Numbered from the stretch's first letter, positions 33,278-43,109 are shown. The stretch is 64,000 nucleotides of DNA from Asparagopsis taxiformis (GCA_030407315.1 JALQPE010001824.1:42467-106466); one strand, 5' to 3'. Translations and numbers: made by a program. The notes: generated by a model from the sequence alone, not told the origin.

Positions 33278-33324
33278 GGATTCTGGTTTGGAAAGTACGT
33301 TCTGTTCATAGCGAAATCAGTGTT
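33278..33324 (-). repeat. TE-A right terminal inverted repeat
   Basis: Inverted match to 19444-19490. Inside it, about 33180-33277 carries three TTGATTGA-type 9-mers, spaced differently from the left end. Confidence 0.9.
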
Positions 33325-33762
33325 CATTACATGGCAAAACACAAACTGGTACCACATATGCCTCGCTCACTCTTACGCTCCCCTCCTCGCGACTTCTCCT
33401 GCTCAGGCTGCGCAAAAGGCAAAACCCATGCAGCTCCTTTCCGGCGACGCAACCGTTCCTACTCGATCGGCAGCCACCTGCACACTGACGTGTGCGGCCC
33501 TTTTCCGGAAACCTCCCTCACCAACAATCGCTTCTTCATCACATTCCTCGATGAAGGAAGTCGCTTCCTGACCCTCCGATGCATGCCAACCAAATCCATG
33601 ACCGCGACACATCTAACACAACACATCAACGACACCACGGCTCACACGCCATATCGCATCAAGCACATCACATCCGACAATGCCCTTGAGTATTACTCGC
33701 ATGAACTCCAACAATTCTACAGAACACACAATATAAACACACACCCAACCGTTCCGCACACA
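33325..33762 (+). pseudogene. Copia-2 integrase, N-terminal piece
   Basis: Begins with the duplicated CATT and continues the pol frame: the C-S-G-C half of the HHCC zinc site (C-S-G-C-A-K-G-K), then the integrase core with L-H-T-D-V-C-G and I-T-S-D-N-A as first and second catalytic Asp. Cut at 33762 by insert D within H-T-P-Q-E-N, which is completed at 34707. Confidence 0.82.
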
Positions 33763-34706
33763 CTGTAGCAGGTAGAAAATCCGCTAGAGCGCCCTATAAG
33801 AAAATGAATATGTACCTATGATATGCCTCAGATGAACCTATGATGTACGTGATATCTGTACTGTGTGCAAGGGATACTTCGATGATGTCCGAAAGATGAG
33901 CGTAAAGACATCTCAGGTCCATCTTTGGTGTATCGCTATGCGGCCATCAGCTGAAGAGCGAGTGTTCCTCATCGGTACATCAGAGGAACACCATGTATGT
34001 CATATGTTCATCGTACGGCCATCATTGGTACATCTTCAAGTCTTACTGGGGCGGCAAACCACCCGACAGGTGTCCCGAGCCTCGGTAGAGGAAGTGGTAG
34101 AGCAGATGAACCTTATAGTATACCCAGCGGGTAGTCTCGTATGAGAGAAAGGGATCGCTACCCGGAAGGGGTTAGGCGAATAGGAATGCTCACGCTAGGT
34201 GCGTATAGATGGAGCGAGTGACGTAATCCGTCGAGCTGTTAGCTAACCCTAAGGTTGTCCCTGAGAGGGTTAAACACTAGGTATGCAAACACTGTTCCAA
34301 TGGGTCGTAATTCCACTTGAGTTTACGTTACTCTAGAAACCGTGCCTACTGGCTATTCCAGTGGCAGTTTTATACTAAGTCTACTGTAAGCTAGGGTTAG
34401 TGGTTAGGAATAAATATCCAGTTAGTGACCAATCAGAACCCAGTTACTGGCGCCCGCCTACCCGCGAGGTTATTGCCAATAGGCTTACATTGTAATGTAT
34501 GGCTGATCAGCCTAAGTTAAAGTTTGCCCCTTGTGGGGTCTTGGCCGGGGCCGATAGGCCCGAGTGGGGTATTTGCAGCCTTGCGCTTGTCCCAATTACA
34601 GGAAACACGCCCAGTTGGCTGGTGCCTTGTGATTGGCACATCCCTTAAGTGGGTACCCAATAGGGAAGCGACACGCTCAGATTGGGAGGACCGCCAGGCG
34701 GTACGA
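33763..34706 (+). mobile_element. Insert D: 944-bp non-coding insertion in Copia-2 integrase
   Basis: Flanked by CACACA on both sides (33757-33762, 34707-34712), and excision restores the integrase frame exactly. It starts CTGTAGCAGG and ends with a short hairpin ACCGCC-A-GGCGGT. It carries the 259-bp repeat near its left end. The rest is rich in small stem-loops with no ORF. Possibly a non-autonomous element or SINE-like sequence; no class could be assigned. Confidence 0.7.
33792..34050 (+). repeat. 259-bp dispersed repeat, copy 2
   Basis: Matches 21916-22174 with sharp ends. The two copies sit in unrelated surroundings: insert D here, TE-A cargo there. Confidence 0.8.
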
Positions 34707-36755
34707 CACACACCGCAGGAGAACTCTCTCGCGGAACGAGTGAATCGCACAATAATGAACACAGCCCGTGCAACACTGCTCTCCTCTGATCTTCCAATCA
34801 CACTTTGGGACTACGCGGCGATGGCTGCTGCGGACACATATAATCATACACCACACTCCGCCCATGGACAATTACCAATCGCGCTCTGGAACAACTGCAC
34901 CCCCGAAGTGCACACCTTATTACCATTTGACACACAGGGATTTGTTCACGACCCAGCCCCACATCACAAACTCCACCCCCGTGCAACACTCGTCCATTAC
35001 ATTGGACGAAGCGACGAGCGACACTATTTAATATACAATCGTGTCAACAACAAAGTTAGCCGATGCCGCATGGCTGACTTCACGGTATATAATCCACATA
35101 ACGACCCCATTTGTACCACGCTACCATCATCCTATCATGCTCATGCATCCATAGTATTCACGGAACCAAAGAACATCAAACAAGCTAGACAAGCTCCAGA
35201 TGCCTCTCAGTGGGAAATCGCGTGGAACAACGAATTAGATAACCTTGAAGCTAGAGGTGTACTCACCTTCATACCCAAATCAAACATTCCATCAGACACC
35301 AAACTCCTCCCAGTCACAACGGTACTTAAACTCAAGAAAGACAACAATGGTGAACCCACCCTACGCAAAGTACGTTGCACCATTCGAGGTGACCAGCAAG
35401 AGTCAGGCATACACTACGATCCACATGACCTGTCCAGCCCAGTCGCCAGTCGCGATGAGATCCGCTCCGCACTCGCATTGGCGGCAGCACATGATTACCA
35501 TACTTTCCACTGGGATTTAGAGTCTGCATTTTTGCATGAACTCTTCACAGAGGATCGCAGCATCTTCATCCATCAACCCCGCCGCTTTGACGGCACCCAT
35601 AAATATCCTAACCACGTTGCTAAGCTCACGGGCAACATGTACGGAAGTCGCCAAGCCTGTAAAATATTTACAGAAGGCTTGGCAGACTTCCTATCACTCT
35701 CACAGTTCTCCCGGTTAGCATCAGACACATGCTCTTTTATACTCAACAGTCGTAAGAATCCAAGCCGATTCGTACTGCTCGTTATCACCGTCGATGATTT
35801 TCTGGTGATAACTAACCACACCCCACTTACAGACAAAGTCAAAGCACGCCTACAACAAAAATATTCATTGAAAGACCTCGGTCAAGTACAACACCTACTT
35901 GGGTGGAAAGTCACACACACCAACGATGGCATCACCATCTCAAAGCCAAGTTATATCCGAGCATTAATTGAAAGATTTGGACAAGATCAAGCAAAAACAT
36001 TTCCGTCACCCATCGCTTCTGAGCTTCTGGCCGACAACCCTGCCAACAGCGGTGACCTTGACACAACACAGTTTGAATACAAGAGCCTAATAGGCTCATT
36101 AAGATATCTTTGCGACTCCACACGCCCAGACATTTCGTTCATCGTTGGCTACTTATGCCGTTACGCTCAAAAACCAACTCAATTTCACTGGAAAGCAGCA
36201 ATTCGCGTCCTGCGATACCTCAAAGGTACAACTGAACTAGGCATTACATACCCCCGTGGCCTCAAACAAGGTTTAGTAGCTTTCGCCGATTCAGATTTCG
36301 CCGCATGTCCTGACACTAGACGATCCACCTCCGGTTCAATTATTTTCTTTAATGGCTCTCCAATTGCCTGGCAATCCAGACGACAGCGAAACGTTGTCAC
36401 ATCTACACATGCCGCAGAGTACATTGCTGGCTTTCAAACTACCCAGCTCTTACAGACCGTATCAAACTTCTACAAGGAAATTGGTGAACAGCACAACAAA
36501 CCCATCTCACTCTATATCGACAACACAGCTGCCATCAGCACAGCAAATGCAAAATTCCCCACTCCTAACTCACGACACATCGACGTGAAGTACCATTGGC
36601 TAAGAGAACAAGTTCAGCAAGGATTTATCACACCAACTCATATACCCTCCAGTAACAACCCTGCTGACCTTTTAACGAAAGCACTCAAGCCCGCCCAGTT
36701 CACAGAAAAATCTCCTCTTCTCCGACTGGGACTGTCCACAGGGTGCGGCGACTGA
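34707..36755 (+). CDS. Copia-2 integrase C-terminus, reverse transcriptase and RNase H
   Basis: About 680 residues of well-conserved Copia pol. The integrase ends with the catalytic Glu in P-Q-E-N-S-L-A-E-R-V-N. The reverse transcriptase carries W-D-L-E-S-A-F-L-H and the active site T-V-D-D-F-L-V. RNase H has A-D-S-D-F-A-A-C, A-A-E-Y-I-A and Y-I-D-N-T-A-A-I. It ends with the typical N-P-A-D-L-L-T-K-A-L. No internal stop. Closely related to the truncated Copia-4. Confidence 0.88.
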   Translation, partial: HTPQENSLAERVNRTIMNTARATLLSSDLPITLWDYAAMAAADTYNHTPHSAHGQLPIALWNNCTPEVHTLLPFDTQGFVHDPAPHHKLHPRATLVHYIGRSDERHYLIYNRVNNKVSRCRMADFTVYNPHNDPICTTLPSSYHAHASIVFTEPKNIKQARQAPDASQWEIAWNNELDNLEARGVLTFIPKSNIPSDTKLLPVTTVLKLKKDNNGEPTLRKVRCTIRGDQQESGIHYDPHDLSSPVASRDEIRSALALAAAHDYHTFHWDLESAFLHELFTEDRSIFIHQPRRFDGTHKYPNHVAKLTGNMYGSRQACKIFTEGLADFLSLSQFSRLASDTCSFILNSRKNPSRFVLLVITVDDFLVITNHTPLTDKVKARLQQKYSLKDLGQVQHLLGWKVTHTNDGITISKPSYIRALIERFGQDQAKTFPSPIASELLADNPANSGDLDTTQFEYKSLIGSLRYLCDSTRPDISFIVGYLCRYAQKPTQFHWKAAIRVLRYLKGTTELGITYPRGLKQGLVAFADSDFAACPDTRRSTSGSIIFFNGSPIAWQSRRQRNVVTSTHAAEYIAGFQTTQLLQTVSNFYKEIGEQHNKPISLYIDNTAAISTANAKFPTPNSRHIDVKYHWLREQVQQGFITPTHIPSSNNPADLLTKALKPAQFTEKSPLLRLGLSTGCGD

Positions 36756-36797
36756 CGAATAACTTCTCCTCTCCACCCTGCGTCCATTCCCAATCTC

Positions 36798-36898
36798 TAA
36801 CGAATAACTTACAGTACTTACAGTTATCCCAACTAGTTATATTCGCCGTCGAGATCGGCGCGACAATAAAGAAGTCAAGGAACATCGATTCTTTCACA
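36798..36898 (+). repeat. Copia-2 3' LTR
   Basis: 100 of 101 bases match the 5' LTR. The first dinucleotide is TA instead of TG. Confidence 0.88.
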
Positions 36899-36903
36899 AA
36901 GCA

Positions 36904-37114
36904 AGTCATCCTTTTATTCTAGTTACTAGCTTCTACTTTCTACAACAGATACTATTCTAGGTGGCTAGTAAATTCAAATTGTAGGTAGCGTAGTGTTGAC
37001 GTTTCAGTCTGAGTGACTAAAAAGATTAGTGTTACCTACATATTGATTTACATTGTAGCCTACCATTTTTATGTAGATTGAATAGTGTGGGCTACAAAGT
37101 GTAGCCCACGGACA
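36904..37114 (-). repeat. Copia-3 left LTR, proximal piece
   Basis: 211 bp matching 42609-42819. On the minus strand it begins TGTCCGTGGG and contains the GTGGGCTAC...GTAGCCCAC inverted repeat. Confidence 0.85.
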
Positions 37115-37179
37115 CTTCCCTCTCTTGAATTCCGAAGACGGTTCGACTTAATGGTCGATTACATACTGTTCCACGGGAT

Positions 37180-38833
37180 GAGAGATCTTATGAGTATCAA
37201 GAAGATTCTTTAGAGCTTCATTTTATGCAAGTTTAGTCAGACCATCGGCCGGGTTAAACTCGGATTTGATTAATGCAATGTCATTGATCTCTTTTTCGTT
37301 GTAGGCTTGACGTGCAGCTGCAATGTCTATCATTAGCTTTTTTCCGTAGTGTATTTTGATCTTGTAATTACGTCGAAGAGAGCCTTAGAATCAATAAACA
37401 TCAGGAGAGGAATAGTTTTGTTTAAAACTTTCTCAAGATCGAACTTGATTGCGTATGCGGCGTCAAATGCGTCAGCAAAGGCAGATATTTCAGCCGCCAT
37501 AGAAGACCTGGAAATTCGTCTGGATTAGTGTGAGGAGTACCTCAGAATAGCGAAATTGTTCATAGAATCTGAGAGTAATATGATGAACCCGATTTGGGAC
37601 GAGTTGTCATCGTTATTTGAGAAAGATGCATCAGAGTACGTTGTAATGCGCAATGACTCTTGATCAAGTTTTGGATAGCGAAGAGAACGGTATTTTGTTT
37701 TCTTCAAGTGTTTTATCACGCGGTAGATGTCACGTATATGAATTGACTGGAATGTATTCGAGGTGATAGCAGAAAATCTGGAAACAGCGAAAGCTATGTC
37801 AGGATGGGTATTCGTTAACCAGTTTAACTTTGCTCTCATGGATCGGAAAGCTTCGAAAGAGCAATTGGATTTCAGTAATTCAAGTCTTCCGATGTATTCA
37901 GATTGAGATAACGATTTGGAGTCTTTATCGTCTTTAAGCTGTAGTCCAGTAAAGGTAAAGGACCCTTTCTCGGGATCTTTAGTGTCAAAGGTAGAAGCCG
38001 TCATGCATTGGGATGAATGTTCGAATTTCTTCGTACCGCAACGAATTATGTCGTCAACGTAAGAACCAGATATCCCTACAAGTCTGTTCCCAATATGTTT
38101 GAAAAATAATGAGAAATCTCCGGTAGTTTGCTTCATTCGTAAGTCTTTGACATTGTGGGAGTGTAATGTTTCTTCCCAATAGTCACCAGCGTCTGTGAGT
38201 CCATAAAGAGGATTTATGACTTGTAGAAGTTCTCCGTGATTCAACTCCATAATTTTTTGGCTTAATAAACACGTCACGCTTTAATTTAGATGCAGACTGT
38301 AGGTAATCTTGTTTGATGTCAGTGGACCATATTTTGAAGCCGAATATGCTTGCCAGGGAGAGGAGAGTTCTGATTGAGGATTGTTTTAGAGTCGTCGAAT
38401 TATGAACAATTGTTCTCTTATCTTTGTCTCTATGTCCTCCAAGGACGAATCGGACTTTCAATACTTCTTTGTTTTTTTCTCCATTCTTGATTGCGAGTGC
38501 AAAACGAGAGGGTATTATATTTGCGTTTTCGGGTAAGTCTTCTTGGAGTACAACTTTGAAAGCTCCGCGATCGGTGAGTCCTTCAATTTCCTGTCTTTTC
38601 GCGTCATCGAAAAGTTTTTCGCGGGGGTCCCCTTTGTTTATTATTTCAGTGAAGAAGATCTTCGACGATTCGGAGTGGTTTAAGGAACGAAATAGTGCTG
38701 GTTTGACACTTGAAATGTAGTTTCGGGATCCTTGCCTTTCCCCGAGGTCAACCAGCACCTGTTTCCTGTCGTTGCTAATGACAGTATGAGTATCTGTCCA
38801 TTGTTTAAAGCGTTCTCGGTATACGTAAACCAT
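37180..38833 (-). pseudogene. Copia-3 reverse transcriptase and RNase H
   Basis: Two overlapping open pieces (38183-38833 and 37525-38277) joined by a frame change, then a third to about 37180. Recognisable motifs are R-F-V-L-G-G-H-R-D-K, W-S-T-D-I-K-Q-D-Y-L, Y-G-L-T-D-A-G-D-Y-W and active site Y-V-D-D-I-I. RNase H follows with Y-S-D-A-S-F-S and, beyond a stop, A-A-E-I-S-A-F and M-F-I-D-S-K. A second Copia lineage, distinct from Copia-2 and Copia-4. Confidence 0.8.
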
Positions 38834-39117
38834 ATTTACAGGACTGATGTCGTAGTCTGTAGCTGGAGGGGGGGTTTTTGCGTAAGGCTCGATTCAATTT
38901 TTTGAGAGGAGATGAATCTCGGAAATTCATTTCTTGCCGATTTCATTGCTGTAAGGCGTTCCTGTTGTGACTTTGACTGTGCTTTGATATGTGGTAAGTT
39001 CGGTAAGGCGCCGAACACCAGAAGGGTTGGCACGAGTCCATTGGGACCTGCAGTATCGTTCATTGCTTTTGTTGATAGCGAGAGTACGAGTTCGGGAGAG
39101 AAATCTGGGTGTTCGAG

Positions 39118-39651
39118 TCAGACTTTGTTGTAAATGCGTCGTAGCATAGCATGATAAGTTTCTCCATTCCCTAGTGAGTTGTGGGATTCTGTACCTGTGT
39201 GACGAAGGTCTATTTTTGATGAATGACATGACGTTGTCCATTCTTTGGATACGAAGACTGATCCTTGGTCCGTGAGCATGCTTTCTGGGAAGCCAATGTA
39301 ACAGTTAGCCCATGCTTGTAGAAAAGTGTTCCAAACTGTGGTTGTGTCTTGTTTCGGGATGAACCTTGCCGCGCTGAAGTTGGTTGCAGAGTCGATTATG
39401 TGTAATACGGCCTTGCTGTCCAGAAACATCAGATCTAATTTGATTTCCTGGTTGAATCTGACATTGTCGTTGTCTCTGATTTGAAAAGTGACGGCTTTCG
39501 GTGCGAAAGATTGACAAGGGTGGCTACTTTTTGTAATATCTTCGATAAGCGATCTTGTTTCGGCCGTCATTTGTTCTGGAGATGCTTTGTTTAGAAACTC
39601 ATATAGCTTCTTGGAGCTGGGGTGGAACATGTGTTTATGAATTCGTGTCAA
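39118..39651 (-). pseudogene. Copia-3 integrase
   Basis: 177 aa with the N-terminal zinc-site histidines (I-H-K-H-M-F-H-P), core first Asp (L-D-L-M-F-L-D), second Asp in L-T-D-Q-G-S-V-F, and third residue region S-L-G-N-G-E. Frames shift at both sides, toward protease at 39.66-40.1 kb (L-F-D-T-G-A-E-K) and toward RT. Confidence 0.75.
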
Positions 39652-40116
39652 CTGGGCTTTGGAGAAAAATTCTTAAACTGTATTTTCCAAGTCATGTAGA
39701 TGTGTCCGAGTTTACGTGAGAGAGGTATATTCCAACCTTCAGGGACGGATTGAAGAGAATTCTCGACGGTAAGAACGTTCCATTTTTTTATCCAGTGAAT
39801 CGAGGCCTATTAGAAGTGGTATATCTTGAGGGATGATGTCAGTTCTAATGGTACTGAAGCCAGATGGTGTGGGAAGTATAATGTTCATCCATCCGATGGA
39901 GGAAGTGGAGTAGTTTCCAAAAGAGAATTTTGAATTTGATTTGAAGGGTTCGAAGGGTATTCCTGCTTCATAACAGTAGGCACGGGCTTGTTTTACACCA
40001 ATGACTGTCTTTTCTGCTCCAGTATCAAATAATGCTCCCTTAAATGCATGGGTAGAATTTTTGAGATATCGTTTGAGATTTTGAATTGGTATTTTAACAT
40101 GGAAGATTTTGGATAG

Positions 40117-40596
40117 CTAGTTCTGTTCGTTTTCAGGGATTATATCTCCAAACGGTAACGGTGCATCATTGATCTCGTCCGATATACAGCTTGACAAGAA
40201 GTCATTGAAGGTGTCATCTGCTATGTCATCCATATTGTGTTCCTCGGTTGCTTCATGCTCATCGTATTGTTCATTCAGCTCGAAGAGGATTTTGGCAGCA
40301 GCTTGAACGGGATGTTCATGTTGGTTTCGGATTCTGCTGCGCACGGCGTCGTTCATAGTCATGCGTTTCTGTTCTCGACAGTTGAAAGCGTAGTGCCCCT
40401 TCTTATAACAGCGGTAGCACGTGACTTCTGATTTGTTGCGATTTTTGAAATTTGAGTTTCGGGTGTGACGCTTATGGTGCGGGTTGGCATGCCTAGCACC
40501 GTGGTGAATGGAAGTCATATGGTCGGCAAAGTGACTGTGGTCACTTGAGATAGACGAATCTAAACCCTTCTTTCGCTGGGACTCTTCCCAGAGCAA
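40117..40596 (-). pseudogene. Copia-3 nucleocapsid region
   Basis: 159 aa with a canonical zinc knuckle C-Y-R-C-Y-K-K-G-H-Y-A-F-N-C (CX2CX4HX4C) preceded by a His/Arg-rich basic stretch. Separated from the gag ORF by a frame change that coincides with a 19-bp perfect inverted repeat. Confidence 0.8.
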
Positions 40597-41609
40597 CTTA
40601 CTCTGGGAAGAGTCCCAGCTTTGAAAGCTGAACTATATAGCTCGGAGTATATCTGTGCGAATGGTAAGTTCTCTCCAAGAGTTCGCTTCTTAGCATTCTG
40701 GGCCCACTCGAAGTTATCCACTACGTGGAGGAGTTGTTCAGTTTGGAAAACTTCACCACGTTTTGATTTTGTCCCTTGGGGGTTGAACCGGTCTATTTCG
40801 TTGTATATGTGTCCGAGTGCTTGGACAGTTCCGCATTGTAGCTTATGGACAGTTTCTTTCATCGACATTGACGATATGATATGGTCAATCTGCTTCTGGT
40901 CAGTCGCAGTATCGAATTTGTTCGTGAGAGATTCGAAGACGGAGCCTATTTGAGTGATAGCAGGGTTATCTCGGATGTGACTGGACCAGTAGGTCCAAGC
41001 CGGTCCACGTAAAGCACAATGGACAAGTTGTACTTTCTCTGATGGAGAAAAACCTTTGTCATGACAGTATGTCAGGTAGGCGTTTTTTGTTTCTGGGAGA
41101 CTAGGATTCTCGCCAGGGATATCACTGTACTTCTGTTTCTCTGAGAAGTGATGAGCGGTATCATCAACTTTTCGCGATAAGTCCGGCGGATTATAGGTAT
41201 GTTGCGGTGGTGCCGGCTCGCGATCTGTGGAAGTGACAATGACGGGCTGACTAGTGTCCTTTCGAGAATCTGAGATTAGTTGTAATGCTTCTCGCTTGAG
41301 GTCATCAGGGTACATCTTCTCTGCAATGGCTTTTGCGATCATTAAGCCTGATCGTCTCGGAATTCGATGTCCATTGCAGTCGCAGATATCCTTTATATGG
41401 GTGAAGAGAGCTGTGTTCGGTAAACAGTCCCTATGGAACAGGAATTGCGGAGGGAAGAGTTCGGAAAAGGAGGTAGCAAACTCATCCTCGGGCGGTGCAA
41501 GTGTGATGAGGGCAGTCGCAGCTCCTGTCATGGAGTTCAGTATGTCGTTGCACGTAATGAGTTTTCCAAGAGAAATCCAAGTGGGATTGTCATCATATGG
41601 AGTGTTCAT
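40560..41609 (-). CDS. Copia-3 Gag
   Basis: 349 aa open from M-N-T-P-Y-D-D-N. The central part (L-R-G-P-A-W-T-Y-W, L-T-N-K-F-D-T, M-S-M-K-E-T-V-H-K-L) has the capsid look of retrotransposon Gag. The true product would continue into the nucleocapsid at 40117-40596 but for the inverted repeat at 40575-40619. Confidence 0.7.
   Translation of the reverse strand: MNTPYDDNPTWISLGKLITCNDILNSMTGAATALITLAPPEDEFATSFSELFPPQFLFHRDCLPNTALFTHIKDICDCNGHRIPRRSGLMIAKAIAEKMYPDDLKREALQLISDSRKDTSQPVIVTSTDREPAPPQHTYNPPDLSRKVDDTAHHFSEKQKYSDIPGENPSLPETKNAYLTYCHDKGFSPSEKVQLVHCALRGPAWTYWSSHIRDNPAITQIGSVFESLTNKFDTATDQKQIDHIISSMSMKETVHKLQCGTVQALGHIYNEIDRFNPQGTKSKRGEVFQTEQLLHVVDNFEWAQNAKKRTLGENLPFAQIYSELYSSAFKAGTLPRVSCSGKSPSERRV
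40575..40619. repeat. Perfect 19-bp inverted repeat in Copia-3 gag
   Basis: Arms GCTGGGACTCTTCCCAGAG and its complement flank 7 bases. It sits exactly where the Gag frame breaks, suggesting a template-switch or foldback mutation rather than a functional hairpin. Confidence 0.9.
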
Positions 41610-41774
41610 TGTGAACAGTTAGGACAAGGGAACAATTAATTCAGAATTGGTCGTATGAATTGCCCTTTAATTGTACTAATTATTTCCTGCCTTGCGCCTA
41701 GCGTTACGAAGCTTGTCACCAAATCGGTGGTTGTCAAAGTTGTGTACGCTATTGAAGTCTAAGTCGCAAATCTC

Positions 41775-42125
41775 CTAGCGGAGGGGATTTTTCTCTAGTT
41801 CGGTCTTTTCTACTTTGTTTTTGTGACCTTCAGATCCCCTATGAATGAGCAACTGCTTGCGAGAGGTGAAGGTGCGGTCGCAGAGCTTACACTTCGCTGA
41901 CTTTACAGTGCGTTTCTCGATCCTGTCCGTTGCAACGCGGTGGATGTGTCGGGACATGCGATCGTCCAGTATCTGAAGGCCACCTGTCGAGGAAGATGCC
42001 TGATTGGCTGAGGAAGACGAAGCCCGATTGGCTGTAGAAGCGGAAGCCTGATTGGCTGGTCTGCTGCGGGGGGCCTTTTCGCGAAGGACCGCAGGGTCGT
42101 TCTCGGGCCTCTTGCAACGAGCCAC
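41775..42125 (-). CDS. Zinc-finger ORF in the Copia-3 leader
   Basis: 116 aa between the 5' LTR (ends 42477) and gag (starts 41609), same strand. Residues 23-46 repeat A-N-Q/R-A-S-S-S units. Residues 78-98 hold one C2H2 finger, C-K-L-C-x12-H-x5-H, followed by a basic tail. Copia elements do not normally encode this. It could be an extra upstream ORF, a captured host piece or a chance frame; the finger spacing argues for real protein ancestry. Confidence 0.5.
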   Translation of the reverse strand: MARCKRPENDPAVLREKAPRSRPANQASASTANRASSSSANQASSSTGGLQILDDRMSRHIHRVATDRIEKRTVKSAKCKLCDRTFTSRKQLLIHRGSEGHKNKVEKTELEKNPLR

Positions 42126-42476
42126 TGTAAGTAGGTTAGCAATCTCCTTCTTTGAAATGTTTTTTTGATTTTTGTCAACTTACTTTCTTTTCGATTATTT
42201 GCAGCGAGTGAAAATATACCGCAGTATACGAGAATTTGAAAATTCAGGGGAAAAATGTCCACAAAGTGATATAATCTGATAGGATAATGACCACAGGGTG
42301 AAATTAGTCCTTTGCACACGTGTAAAAATCTTTTTTTCTTTTTCTTTTTTTGCTCTTTTAGTTTTTTATGAGCTTTTGGCTTTTTTCCATTCATTCATTC
42401 TTTTCTTTTTTTTGCCTTTTTTAGTTTTTTTCAAATTATTTTGATTTTGGGAAAGAAGTTTTCCCGGTCTTGCAAG

Positions 42477-42819
42477 TGATGGGAAAAACGATTCCCGAAA
42501 ACTAGAATGACAAGTGTTCGGTTCGGATTGGCGCAAAACGGTGCGCGCGATTATAGCCGATGGTTGTTGGTGAATGTTGATGCTGATGATTGCTTCGGAG
42601 CCGAAGCAAGTCATCCTTTTATTCTAGTTACTAGCTTCTACTTTCTACAACAGATACTATTCTAGGTGGCTAGTAAATTCAAATTGTAGGTAGCGTAGTG
42701 TTGACGTTTCCGTCTGAGTGACTAAAAAGATTTGTGTTACCTACATATTGATTTACATTGTAGCCTGCCATTTTTATGTAGATTGAATAGTGTGGGCTAC
42801 AAAGTGTAGCCCACGGACA
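42477..42819 (-). repeat. Copia-3 intact 5' LTR
   Basis: 343 bp, TG...CA on the coding strand, followed on the right by target duplication GAACG (42820-42824). It equals the sum of the two left LTR pieces. Confidence 0.88.
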
Positions 42820-43109
42820 GAACGAGCTTGAACACTCATAATTTGGCCAGCTATGCGGTCTCTTTAATATTAAACGTCGTAAGCAATACATTGATCGTGA
42901 ACGTATGAGAACGTAAGACGAAAGACACTTGGCGTAGAGTGGGAGGGTGGTCACTGGAAGTTATCTCCGCGGTGATGTCAGTATCCTGTGAAACAAAACG
43001 GCATGTGTGGATGTAGTTGCAGGATATTGAAAACAAACAGTGCGGAAACTGTATCCATGTGCGGAAGAAAATGATGAGACAAACACTGCGGCTGATGAAG
43101 TGCATATAC

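Larger units (their letters stand above)
19444..33324 (+). mobile_element. TE-A: 13.9-kb inverted-repeat DNA transposon with ParB-methyltransferase
   Basis: Bounded by 47-bp terminal inverted repeats with two mismatches (start AACACTGATTTCG) and flanked by the 4-bp duplication CATT (19440-19443, 33325-33328). Insertion into Copia-2 pol defines both ends to the base. Left to right: a 380-bp terminus shared with TE-B and TE-C; a cargo bay of decayed gene fragments (about 19.8-24.1 kb); backbone with the accessory gene (minus), the methyltransferase (plus) and the transposase (plus). All three backbone genes are open, so this copy may be autonomous. I cannot assign it to a standard superfamily. 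Confidence 0.88.
12206..36898 (+). mobile_element. Copia-2: LTR retrotransposon inserted in the Copia-3 LTR
   Basis: Flanked by a perfect duplication AAGCA (12201-12205 and 36899-36903). The LTRs are only 101 bp (12206-12306, 36798-36898) and differ at a single base (TG versus TA at the start), so the insertion is recent. A primer binding site directly follows the left LTR. The coding region is split into four pieces by Copia-1 (leader), TE-A (19444-33324) and insert D (33763-34706). Apart from these insertions and one frameshift near 19140 the reading frame is intact through to the end of RNase H. Confidence 0.88.
12074..42819 (-). mobile_element. Copia-3: LTR retrotransposon hosting all nested insertions
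   Basis: A Ty1/copia element on the minus strand, flanked by the 5-bp duplication GAACG at 12069-12073 and 42820-42824. Its right (5') LTR is intact at 42477-42819 (343 bp, TG...CA on the coding strand). Its left (3') LTR is split into 12074-12205 and 36904-37114 (132 + 211 = 343 bp) by insertion of Copia-2. Without insertions the element is about 6.0 kb. The coding region, about 37.1-41.6 kb, is frameshifted and dead. It is the oldest layer of the nest. Confidence 0.85.

Noticed and set aside
34524..34706. Upstream extension of the Copia-2 pol ORF
   Set aside because: These codons are insert D sequence that happens to be open; Copia homology starts at 34707.
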